From assembly GCA_947166625.1 (NCBI GenBank), contig CAMVEX010000003.1:81197-145196 (forward strand): a DNA stretch of 64,000 bases, read 5' to 3'. Positions 26,716 through 34,283 of the stretch are shown here, piece after piece. The DNA is from an uncultured Clostridia bacterium. Lineage in GTDB: Bacteria; Bacillota; Clostridia; Oscillospirales; Acutalibacteraceae. Under the pieces are notes generated by a model. The model had not been told where the DNA came from. It did no database searches and saw only the letters and a program-made list of their open reading frames with translations. Each line of letters opens with the position of its first letter. Positions within the stretch are counted from its first letter, which is position 1. The position numbers and the translations under genes were made by a program.

Positions 26716-29394
26716 ATGAGCTTTACCGAAAATTTCATGCCTCTGTGGGGCCCTTATTCAAAGAAATACTCGGGCATTTCAAAAATAATCCCGTCGCTCT
26801 CGCAGGAGGGCGCAAGGTTTGATTTTACGGTGCATCCGACGGTCTGGAACAGTTCTTTCCCCGCGCCGAATGTGACCTTCCCCTGCGGATGCCGTCTGTG
26901 GGAGTGCGCCGCCGATTATTCTTATTTTGCCTACCGCTTTGAGCTCATCGGCAGGGATGAGGTGTATGCGGATGTTTCCTTCTCAAAGGCCGGCGATGAA
27001 TCATACCTCGTTCGCTGTGAATTTCGCAACAATTCTCCCCTTCATCAGAATCTGCTGCTGAATATTTACGCCTCGCTCGAATTCCCTTTCAGCGAATTTG
27101 TTAAAATCATCGCGCCCGAAAGCGCCGTGATCAAAAGCGCGGCGGATTATGAAGAATTTGAATATGCAAGGCCGCGCCCGTGGGATACGGAAAATCCCGA
27201 CGGGATGTTTAAGGGAGTTTTCAGGGATAAGAGCTTTTATCTGGGAAGCGGGCTCGGCGACAGATGCGATCATTCCCATGTTGAATTTTACGGCTTCAGG
27301 CCATTCGGATGCGAGGCGGGAGACAGGGTAAAATATTCGCTCTCCCGTGACGCCGGAGACCCCGTGATTGCCCTGAGATACAGGACCGTAACGCCCGGCG
27401 ACGCAAAATTTGACCTGAACGGCAAAGAGATTACTCTGCCTCACAGCGACAGCCTGACGGTCGCCTATCTTGAATATACGGAAGATCCCGAATTCATTTC
27501 GCTCGGCGGCGCAGGCGTTGAATTTGACTTCATTGCCGTCCTGAACAGAGGAGAAACCGTTTCGGCCGAAGCCGAAAAATACTCATATATTCCCAAAATC
27601 ACCACCGTGAGGAAAGACGGGAAAATCCGCACAAAGCTCGTTTATCCCTATGAGGGTTGTGATTTTGAGATAACCACCTTCAATGAAAACACCCGTCAGA
27701 GAGTTATTGAGAGCGGGTGCCTTGAAGACGCGCTGGTAAACAGGCTATCAAACGGCGACCCGACTTATGACGATCTGCCCGAAACCTTCTCGCGCTCATT
27801 CTCGAGAAAACACAGCAACGACGGATTCTTTCACAATACGGTCATCAAATCCATATTTGCCCCGCCCGGCTCGAGCGTGACGGAATACGCGGTCATATCG
27901 TGCGGCGAAGCCGAAATCCATACGGCGCAGGAATATGAAAAAATCTATCTCGAGGCGCGTAAGGGTGCAGGAAATCCCGAATACAACTCCGACGGCAAAA
28001 AATATGAATTGAGCACGAGGATTTTACGCGCAACCCTGCTCACAAACGCGGTCTATCCGGTATATCTGCGCGGAAAGAATGTTATACACCATACGCCCGG
28101 CAAGCGGTGGGATTCATTCTACACCTGGGACAGCGGGCTTATCGGAACGGGTCTTCTCGAATTCAGCCCCGACCTGTGCCGCTACGCTCTTGAAACCTAT
28201 CTGTCTGATGACGATAACACCGATTTTGATTTTTTGCTCCACGGCTCGCTTGTGCCTACGCAGTTTGAAGAATATTTTGAGCTGCTAAAGCGCACCGATG
28301 ATAAAGAGAGCCTGCGTTATCTCTACCCCAAAATGAAGAGATATTATGAGTTCCTGCGAGGCAGGCGCGGCTCATCCACCTGCGCCAAATTCGGCAACGG
28401 GCTTCTGACGGTGTATGACTACTGGTACTCCTGCTCGGGCATGGACGACTACCCCGCGCAGGTAGAAATGATTAAAAATCATGCTCAGGCTTATTCATGC
28501 CCCTGCCTGCCCACCTCTCATATCATAAGGGCGGGCAAGATACTGCGCGCCGCCGCCGAATACTACGGATTTGACGGGGATATTGCCGTATATGACGCCG
28601 ATATTGAAGAATCCGCCGATGCGCTCAATTCCCTCGCCTGGGATGAGGATGCGGGTTACTACGGCTATACGATGTATGATAAGGGCGAGCCTTACATTAT
28701 GAAGACGGATCGGGGAGAGAATTTTAACAGAGGCTTTGACGGAGTATATCCGCTGTTTGCCGGCATTGTGCCGCCGGACAGGCGTTCAAGGCTTCTGAGC
28801 CATATCAAAAATCCCTCCGAAATGTGGAGTGCGGCGGGCATAAGCGCGGTCGATATGAGCGCTTCATATTATTTTGACGACGGCTACTGGAACGGAAACG
28901 TGTGGATGAGCCACCAGTTCTTTTTCTGGAAAACGATGCTCGATCTCGGCGAGACGGATTTCGCCTTTGAGATAGCCGACCGTGCGCTGAATATGTGGAA
29001 GGAAGAAACCGATTATTCACACTATACTTATGAATGCTTCGGCATAAAGACGAGGCGCGGCGGCTGGTTTCATAATTTCGGCGGTTTGTCGGCGCCGGTT
29101 TGCGTATGGGCAAACGCTTATTATAAGCCGGGGACCGTCACGACGGGCTATGACACATTCACCGATCATCAGCGGTGTGACGGCAAAAGCGCGGAGATTT
29201 CTTTCAGATACAGCGGAAACAGCGACAGATACTCAATGCTTGTTACGCTTGAAGAGGGAGAATACGAAGCCTTCTTTGAAAATGACGGGGGAGAGGATAC
29301 GAAAGCGGAATTTATCCGCAGGACCGGCGGCGCTCTCGAATTTACCTTCGGCGGCGAGATAAGAAAAGGCGTTCTCACCATAAGGCAAAAATAA
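26716..29394 (+). CDS. MGH1-like (GH63/trehalase-clan) glycoside hydrolase
   Basis: 892 residues with no signal peptide, so probably cytoplasmic. The first 430 or so residues look like beta-sandwich domains. A long (alpha/alpha)6-type barrel follows with KRWDSFYTWDSGLIGTGLLEF, FGNGLLTVYDYWYSCSGMDD, RGFDGVYPLFAGIVPP and DDGYWNGNVWMSHQFFFWK. These fit the MGH1/GH63 family, whose inverting enzymes usually remove alpha-glucose or related residues with an Asp acid and a Glu base. A short C-terminal beta domain closes it. The substrate is unknown; the intracellular location suggests imported oligosaccharides. It is transcribed alone from its own promoter. Confidence 0.75.
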   Translation: MSFTENFMPLWGPYSKKYSGISKIIPSLSQEGARFDFTVHPTVWNSSFPAPNVTFPCGCRLWECAADYSYFAYRFELIGRDEVYADVSFSKAGDESYLVRCEFRNNSPLHQNLLLNIYASLEFPFSEFVKIIAPESAVIKSAADYEEFEYARPRPWDTENPDGMFKGVFRDKSFYLGSGLGDRCDHSHVEFYGFRPFGCEAGDRVKYSLSRDAGDPVIALRYRTVTPGDAKFDLNGKEITLPHSDSLTVAYLEYTEDPEFISLGGAGVEFDFIAVLNRGETVSAEAEKYSYIPKITTVRKDGKIRTKLVYPYEGCDFEITTFNENTRQRVIESGCLEDALVNRLSNGDPTYDDLPETFSRSFSRKHSNDGFFHNTVIKSIFAPPGSSVTEYAVISCGEAEIHTAQEYEKIYLEARKGAGNPEYNSDGKKYELSTRILRATLLTNAVYPVYLRGKNVIHHTPGKRWDSFYTWDSGLIGTGLLEFSPDLCRYALETYLSDDDNTDFDFLLHGSLVPTQFEEYFELLKRTDDKESLRYLYPKMKRYYEFLRGRRGSSTCAKFGNGLLTVYDYWYSCSGMDDYPAQVEMIKNHAQAYSCPCLPTSHIIRAGKILRAAAEYYGFDGDIAVYDADIEESADALNSLAWDEDAGYYGYTMYDKGEPYIMKTDRGENFNRGFDGVYPLFAGIVPPDRRSRLLSHIKNPSEMWSAAGISAVDMSASYYFDDGYWNGNVWMSHQFFFWKTMLDLGETDFAFEIADRALNMWKEETDYSHYTYECFGIKTRRGGWFHNFGGLSAPVCVWANAYYKPGTVTTGYDTFTDHQRCDGKSAEISFRYSGNSDRYSMLVTLEEGEYEAFFENDGGEDTKAEFIRRTGGALEFTFGGEIRKGVLTIRQK

Positions 29395-29444
29395 CTTGTC
29401 TAATTCGTCTAATATAAATGATTCTTTTTGTGCATTATGTGTGA

Positions 29445-29473
29445 TTGAAGGGATAATTCCTTTGTGTTATAAT
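29445..29473 (+). promoter_or_regulatory. Promoter for the zinc-ribbon membrane protein
   Basis: TTGAAG (29445-29450), 17-bp spacer, TATAAT (29468-29473). Confidence 0.7.
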
Positions 29474-29508
29474 AAAATGTACTCACAGATGAAACGGAGG
29501 AGCGGCAA

Positions 29509-30495
29509 ATGGCAAACTGTCCGAATTGCGGTCATCATCTCAAACTGACGGATTATAAACCGAACTGCCCGAAATGCGGCGTGAATATCGTTTATTACAA
29601 TATGGATGAGCGTCTCCAGGAGGAGGCGGATATTGCCGAGATCGACCATGTAAGGGTGCAAAAGAAGGTAGATCGCCTCAAATCCTCATTCGTCGGCTCA
29701 AAATATGCTCTCGTCAGGCTCGGATTGTCGATCCTGCCGCTCGCGATGCTTATGCTGCCGCTCGCTTCGGTAAATTTCAGCGGGCCTTTTATTGATCAGA
29801 GAAGCACCTCGATAAACGCCGTGACGCTTGTAAATACGGTGTCTTCCCTGAATTTTGACAATCTGTTCAAAATGACGGAATCCGAGCTTGTAGGCGCAGG
29901 CTTTACCGATTATGCCGTTTCGCTGTTTTCCATCCTCATCTCTCTCGCGATGGTTGTTGTCAGCCTCATCGCCCTCATAATCGCGAGCGGAAAGCTCGGC
30001 AACATCAGAAATATTTTCAATAACTGCGTCGCCATAGGCGCCGCTGCCGTTTCGGCGGTATTCTTCACAAGATTTGCAGGCGAGATAAATTCGGTATTTC
30101 CCGAGTATTTCAGCGGCTCTCTCAAATTCGGCGCTTTCGCCTACATCTTTTCTCTGCTGCTCCTGCTGGCGATAAATGTGATAATCACGATAAAGAAACC
30201 GCCTGTCAAATATAAGCAGTGCTACATCGGCGGAATACCCTATGAAGAATATGAGCAGATGATTGCGGACGGCGTTTCGATGGAAGAGATCCACGCCAGG
30301 ATGGATAAGATCCTTGCCGAAAAAGAGGCGCAGCGTCTTGAAGAGCAGCGCAAAGCCGCCGCCGAGATCAAAGCCAGAGAAGAGGCGGAGATGGCGCGCA
30401 AGGCGGGTAAAACGGTGGAGGAGCTCAAAGAGCTTGCCCGCGAGGCGATCGAAGAGAAAGAAAAAGAAAAGGATCCTGAGGATAAATCCGAATAA
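29509..30495 (+). CDS. Zinc-ribbon multi-pass membrane protein of unknown function
   Basis: 328 residues. An N-terminal zinc ribbon (CPNCGHHLKL, then CPKCGVNIVYY) leads into a charged linker and about four hydrophobic segments (LGLSILPLAMLMLPLASV; LFSILISLAMVVVSLIALII; NNCVAIGAAAVSAVFF; AYIFSLLLLLAINVII). The last 100 residues are a Glu/Lys/Arg/Ala-rich cytoplasmic coiled coil (QRLEEQRKAAAEIKAREEA). No named family is recognised. The start has GGAGGAG upstream, its own promoter, and a strong terminator after it, so it is monocistronic. Confidence 0.75.
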   Translation: MANCPNCGHHLKLTDYKPNCPKCGVNIVYYNMDERLQEEADIAEIDHVRVQKKVDRLKSSFVGSKYALVRLGLSILPLAMLMLPLASVNFSGPFIDQRSTSINAVTLVNTVSSLNFDNLFKMTESELVGAGFTDYAVSLFSILISLAMVVVSLIALIIASGKLGNIRNIFNNCVAIGAAAVSAVFFTRFAGEINSVFPEYFSGSLKFGAFAYIFSLLLLLAINVIITIKKPPVKYKQCYIGGIPYEEYEQMIADGVSMEEIHARMDKILAEKEAQRLEEQRKAAAEIKAREEAEMARKAGKTVEELKELAREAIEEKEKEKDPEDKSE

Positions 30496-30506
30496 AAATC
30501 AAGGCT

Positions 30507-30540
30507 CCCGGTCAATTTTTGTTGACCGGGATATTTTTTT
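30507..30540 (+). terminator. Rho-independent terminator
   Basis: Stem CCCGGTCAA/TTGACCGGG (30507-30515, 30522-30530), 6-base loop, then ATATTTTTTT. Confidence 0.93.
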
Positions 30541-30550
30541 GCGCTATAAT
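30522..30550 (+). promoter_or_regulatory. eamA-type gene promoter overlapping the upstream terminator
   Basis: TTGACC (30522-30527), 17-bp spacer, TATAAT (30545-30550). The -35 box is the right arm of the terminator stem. Confidence 0.75.
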
Positions 30551-30585
30551 CTCCGTGTTATTTGCAAAGAAACGGAAGAATACGT

Positions 30586-31509
30586 ATGAATCAGAAAAAA
30601 TCAGTCCTCAGCGTTTTGCTCGCCGGAATTCTGTGGGGTCTGATCACGATTTTTATCAAGTGTCTGTCGGCGAGCGGACTTGACGCGATGAATATTTCGC
30701 TGATAAGAATGGCGGTCGCATTCCCGCTGTTTACGGCGTTTGTCTCCGTCAAGGACAGAAGCAGGCTCAGGATAGCTCCGCGCGATATTCCGATTTTTAT
30801 CGGCACGGGTGTAGTCAGCGTCGTGCTTTTCAACTGCCTGTATTTTTACACAATGATACATTCGCAGGCAAGCATCGCGGTCGTTTTGCTCTACACCTCG
30901 CCTGCGTTTATAATGATAATGTCCGCCCTGTTTTTCAAGGAAAAAATCACCGCCAAAAAGGGAATTTCGCTTATTCTGACCGCCGCCGGGTGCGTGCTCG
31001 TTTCGGGAATCGCGGGCGGGGGAAGCGCGATCACCCCGCTTATCCTTATGACCGGGCTCGGCTCGGGTCTTTGCTACGGGCTCTACTCGATATTCGGCAG
31101 ATTCGCTCTCAAAAAATACGATACCCTGACCGTGACGGAATACACGTTTCTTTTCGGACTTCTCGGCTCGCTCGCGATAGGCAGACCGGCTCAGACCTTA
31201 TCGGTCATAATCTCTCAGCCCGGTCTGATACCGTGGTGTATCGGCATCGGCGTTGTATGCACCGTTTTGCCCTATCTTTTTTACACCCTCGGGCTCAAGG
31301 GGCTTGATACGGGCAAGGCGGGGATAATCGCGGCGATAGAGCCGCTTGTGGGCTCTCTGCTGGGGATGTTTGTTTATTCGGAGCCGCGCACCCCGTCAAA
31401 AATCGCCGGCACCTGCCTTATTTTATCCGCGATTATCATTCTCAATCTGCGGGAGCGAAGAGCAAAGCGAGAGAGCGCCGAAGCGATTAAACAAAAAAAC
31501 GAAGCATAA
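30586..31509 (+). CDS. EamA-family (DMT superfamily) transporter
   Basis: About 307 residues from the ATG at 30586 (GGAAGA upstream). Ten predicted membrane helices in two EamA repeats: GILWGLITIFIKCLS opens the first, and GLGSGLCYGLYSIFGRFALKKY the second. The conserved end of the second repeat, AIEPLVGSLLGMFVYSEPRTPSKIAGTCLIL, is clear. Family members export metabolites such as amino acids; the substrate cannot be predicted. It stands alone between two strong terminators with its own promoter. The C-terminus is a short basic cytoplasmic tail. Confidence 0.92.
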   Translation: MNQKKSVLSVLLAGILWGLITIFIKCLSASGLDAMNISLIRMAVAFPLFTAFVSVKDRSRLRIAPRDIPIFIGTGVVSVVLFNCLYFYTMIHSQASIAVVLLYTSPAFIMIMSALFFKEKITAKKGISLILTAAGCVLVSGIAGGGSAITPLILMTGLGSGLCYGLYSIFGRFALKKYDTLTVTEYTFLFGLLGSLAIGRPAQTLSVIISQPGLIPWCIGIGVVCTVLPYLFYTLGLKGLDTGKAGIIAAIEPLVGSLLGMFVYSEPRTPSKIAGTCLILSAIIILNLRERRAKRESAEAIKQKNEA

Positions 31510-31514
31510 TCAAA

Positions 31515-31542
31515 CGTCCGCCCGAAGGGCGGACGATTTTTT
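31515..31542. terminator. Bidirectional terminator between convergent genes
   Basis: Stem CGTCCGCCC/GGGCGGACG (31515-31523, 31527-31535), loop GAA, followed by ATTTTTTAT on the plus strand. Confidence 0.88.
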
Positions 31543-31543
31543 A

Positions 31544-32413
31544 TCAATATCCGAAATATTTTTCGCAGTAGCCGTAAAGATCTCGGTTATAAGTTATCTC
31601 GCTGATCGGATCAAGGAGCATACCGTGATTTGAAAGGGGATAGAATATATATTCATGGACGGCTCCGGTTTCGTCAAAGACCTTGTTCATGGATTCTCTG
31701 TTGCCCTTCTGAACGAGAATATCGTTGCCGCAGTAGGCATAGATAGAGGGGATCGTATCCGCCGTAACAAAGGCGACGGGTGAAACGGAATCGGCGATTT
31801 TTTCGGCCTCGCCGTTTTCGATCATTTCATCGGTTATTTCCTCTCCGGCGAGCATTGAGGCGAGCCCGTAGCTGCCCCAGACATCGGCGCCCATATCGGA
31901 GGGACCCACTCTGTTTGCGGTGAAGGCAAGCTCAATGGATGAATCCTCGGACCTTGAATAGCTGTAGAGCATTGAGAGGTGGCCGCCGGCAGAGTATCCC
32001 GAGGTAGCGAGCTTGGTGATATTCAGCCCCTTTTCCTCTCCGAAAGCCTTTATCGCGTCTATACAGGCGTCGATTTCATCACACATGGTGAATGCCGTGA
32101 CATCGCCGAAGACCTCTTCGGTATAGAGCGAGTAGCTCATTGTGGCCGTGATATAGCCTTTCATTGCGAGTTTTTTGCAGTGAGGCGACATATCCTCTTT
32201 TTCGCCGCCCTGCCACGATCCGCCGTGGATGTAAAGAATACAGGCGTTGTATTCTCTGTCATAAGCGGTTTCGGGCACATAAATCGTTACAAGATCTCTC
32301 TCGGCTTCGCCGTACCGTATATTTTCAAACACCTCGTATTTTTCGCCGATCAGGCCGAATACGGAGGTGAAGCTGAGCACGATGGTGAGCCAGAGCGCAA
32401 GTAATGCCTGCAT
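31544..32413 (-). CDS. Secreted or membrane-anchored alpha/beta hydrolase (esterase type)
   Basis: 289 residues. The N-terminus is a hydrophobic signal or anchor (LLALWLTIVLSFTSVFGLIG). The hydrolase fold has the HGG oxyanion motif (ILYIHGGSWQGGEKED), the nucleophile elbow ATSGYSAGGHLS, an Asp in YCGNDILV and the catalytic His in LSNHGMLLDP. This is the esterase/lipase group related to carboxylesterases and hormone-sensitive lipase; the natural substrate is unknown. AAGGAG sits upstream of the ATG. The next gene upstream is 55 bp away in the same direction, so the two may share a transcript. Confidence 0.87.
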   Translation of the reverse strand: MQALLALWLTIVLSFTSVFGLIGEKYEVFENIRYGEAERDLVTIYVPETAYDREYNACILYIHGGSWQGGEKEDMSPHCKKLAMKGYITATMSYSLYTEEVFGDVTAFTMCDEIDACIDAIKAFGEEKGLNITKLATSGYSAGGHLSMLYSYSRSEDSSIELAFTANRVGPSDMGADVWGSYGLASMLAGEEITDEMIENGEAEKIADSVSPVAFVTADTIPSIYAYCGNDILVQKGNRESMNKVFDETGAVHEYIFYPLSNHGMLLDPISEITYNRDLYGYCEKYFGY

Positions 32414-32468
32414 AACACATTCTCCTTTTTATTATTATCTTCTCTTTTATATCAAAGCGCAGCCTTAT

Positions 32469-33257
32469 TTACGCCGCCTCGATCTCTTTGTTTTCCTCTT
32501 CGATTATGCGGTTTATATCATTCTTGCCGCTGTGTCTGTAGGGCTTGAATCTGAGGATAATATACATAACCACGCCGCCAATGAAGTTCATGACGGTATC
32601 GCTCATCGTATCCATCAGGGGGAATCGCGACATAAATGTTGCCTCATCTTTTATCGGGAACATAAGGAAGATGTTGCGGAAACTGCCGCCGGCTTCTTCA
32701 AGGGCGTTGACAACATTCCAATGCTGGGCGTCGCCGCCGAAAAACTGATCGTAGGTGAATTCAAAAAGCTCCCAGCCGGTCGAGAATATAAACCCGATGC
32801 CGAGCGCGCAGAGCACCGCTATCTGGAACGGGCAGGTCTTCTTATGCTTTATCTGCATGGCGCAGACCACTTCATAGCCGATATAGACCGCCTCGGCGGT
32901 ACCGAGCGCGTGAAGTATCTTATCATACATCGGCAGACTGTAATAGAGATTCATAAATGCGCCGCCGAATGAGCCGAGGAAGAATCCGAGGGCGGTAATA
33001 TCCTGAAATCTCGGGCTGAGATTCCTCAAAAAGCTCTTGTCGGAGAAGCATAGCTGAATTATCTCATAGGCAAACATTCCGACGAGGTTGGCTGCGACCT
33101 GCTGCCAGGGATTGCTTCCTTTATAATCGCCCATGGGGCCGTGGCCCACGACTATGGTGTAAACGAGAGCAAATATCATGAGGATTCTGAGGATCCACCA
33201 ATAGACGAGCTCCCATTTTTTTACATCCTTGAGCATGTTGTTAAATCTGGTTTTCAC
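32469..33257 (-). CDS. Multi-pass membrane protein, DUF2238/YjdF-like
   Basis: 262 residues, with about six hydrophobic segments. The YDKILHALGTAEAVYIGYE, FIFSTGWELFEFTYDQFFG and DTMSDTVMNFIGGVVMYII segments resemble the inner-membrane DUF2238 (YjdF) pattern of a His, a WE pair and a D-x3-D-x3-N element, but the match is from memory and loose. The start used is a GTG at 33257 with AAAGG upstream; an ATG at 33236 is an alternative. The C-terminus is charged and cytoplasmic. The function is unknown. Confidence 0.6.
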   Translation of the reverse strand: MKTRFNNMLKDVKKWELVYWWILRILMIFALVYTIVVGHGPMGDYKGSNPWQQVAANLVGMFAYEIIQLCFSDKSFLRNLSPRFQDITALGFFLGSFGGAFMNLYYSLPMYDKILHALGTAEAVYIGYEVVCAMQIKHKKTCPFQIAVLCALGIGFIFSTGWELFEFTYDQFFGGDAQHWNVVNALEEAGGSFRNIFLMFPIKDEATFMSRFPLMDTMSDTVMNFIGGVVMYIILRFKPYRHSGKNDINRIIEEENKEIEAA

Positions 33258-33431
33258 ATCTTCAACCCTTTACTGTTTTATTGACTGTAAGTCGAATGGA
33301 TTATACTATATAATCGGGCTGAATACAAGAAATATTACAAAATTGAAACAGTTTGGCATAATCTGCAACCCCCGATTGTATTTTTCGGATTTTAATATAA
33401 AATTGAAAAGACAGGGAAGGAGAGAAAAATT

Positions 33432-33494
33432 ATGACACGGAAGCCGCTGCAAAGCGGCTTCCGCTATTGTATATTAAGGGCGGTTGTGATATGA
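33432..33494 (+). CDS. Possible 20-residue leader peptide
   Basis: ATG preceded by GGAAGGAG at 9-bp spacing. It encodes MTRKPLQSGFRYCILRAVVI, basic then hydrophobic. A hairpin (33439-33462, stem GGAAGCCGCT, loop GCAA) lies inside it, so translation would melt the structure. It ends about 95 bp before the response regulator. It could be a regulatory leader peptide or a small membrane peptide. Confidence 0.35.
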   Translation: MTRKPLQSGFRYCILRAVVI

Positions 33495-33508
33495 TGTCCG
33501 TGTGAATT

Positions 33509-33527
33509 CTTAACCTAATCTTAACCT
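33509..33527 (+). promoter_or_regulatory. Direct-repeat operator for an OmpR/PhoB-type regulator
   Basis: CTTAACCTAATCTTAACCT: two exact CTTAACCT copies with an 11-bp period, the spacing used by PhoB/PhoP-type regulators binding as head-to-tail dimers. It lies 64 bp upstream of the response regulator, so autoregulation is likely. Confidence 0.6.
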
Positions 33528-33590
33528 TTTTTAAGAAAAATCTTTGAATCCGCGTGTTAGAGTAAAGGCGGATCGGGAGGGATAAATCCG

Positions 33591-34283
33591 ATGTATAACG
33601 TACTCGTTTGCGATGATGACAAAGCGATACTCGACTCAATAGAGATCTATCTCAGGCACGAAGGCTATAATGTGATGAAAGCGGAAAACGGCATTGAAGC
33701 GCTGGAGATAATCAAATCCAATCAGATTCACTGCTGCATAATGGATATTATGATGCCCGGGCTCGACGGCTTGAGCGCTACCGTCAAGGTCAGAGAAAAG
33801 AATAATATCCCGATAATCCTGCTTTCGGCAAAGAGCGAGGATACGGATAAGATCGCCGGGCTTTCATTCGGCGCCGACGATTATGTGACAAAGCCGTTTA
33901 ATCCTCTTGAGCTTATCGCGAGAGTGAAATCCCAAATCCGCAGATACACCTCTCTCGGCTCAATGGAGGCGAAGGAAGGCGAGATTACGACGGGCGGGCT
34001 GAGCCTCAACACCCTCACCAAAGAGGTGACGGTTGACGGCGAGAGCGTGAAGCTGACCGCCACGGAATACGGGATCCTCGAATTCCTGATGAAAAATCTC
34101 GGCAGAGTATTCTCCACCGAGCAGATCTATGAGGCGGTCTGGAACGAGGAATGCTTCGTATCGGAAAAGACGGTCACGGTGCATATCAGACGGATCCGTG
34201 AAAAAATCGAGATAAATCCCAAAGATCCGAAATATTTAATGGTGGTGTGGGGCCTTGGATACAAAGTTGAAAAATACCGATAA
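33591..34283 (+). CDS. OmpR/PhoB-family response regulator
   Basis: 230 residues. The receiver domain has acidic residues D8-D10, phosphoacceptor D52 in IMDIMMPGLDG, the switch Ser in ILLSAKS and Lys in DDYVTKPFN. The winged-helix domain shows LTATEYGILEFLMKNLGRVFS and EKTVTVHIRRIREKI. GGGAGG precedes the ATG. The end overlaps the downstream kinase gene. A PhoB-like direct repeat sits in the upstream region. This regulator belongs to the VanR/YycF-like clostridial group; target genes are unknown. Confidence 0.95.
   Translation: MYNVLVCDDDKAILDSIEIYLRHEGYNVMKAENGIEALEIIKSNQIHCCIMDIMMPGLDGLSATVKVREKNNIPIILLSAKSEDTDKIAGLSFGADDYVTKPFNPLELIARVKSQIRRYTSLGSMEAKEGEITTGGLSLNTLTKEVTVDGESVKLTATEYGILEFLMKNLGRVFSTEQIYEAVWNEECFVSEKTVTVHIRRIREKIEINPKDPKYLMVVWGLGYKVEKYR

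Larger units (their letters stand above)
33258..33590. other. 333-bp divergent intergenic region
   Basis: An AT-rich stretch between the YjdF-like gene (minus) and a response regulator (plus). It holds a weak promoter-like pair (TTGTAT near 33376, TAAAAT about 16 bp on), a 20-residue ORF with a good ribosome-binding site, a 10-bp GC-rich hairpin and an 11-bp-period direct repeat, each listed separately. Confidence 0.6.
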
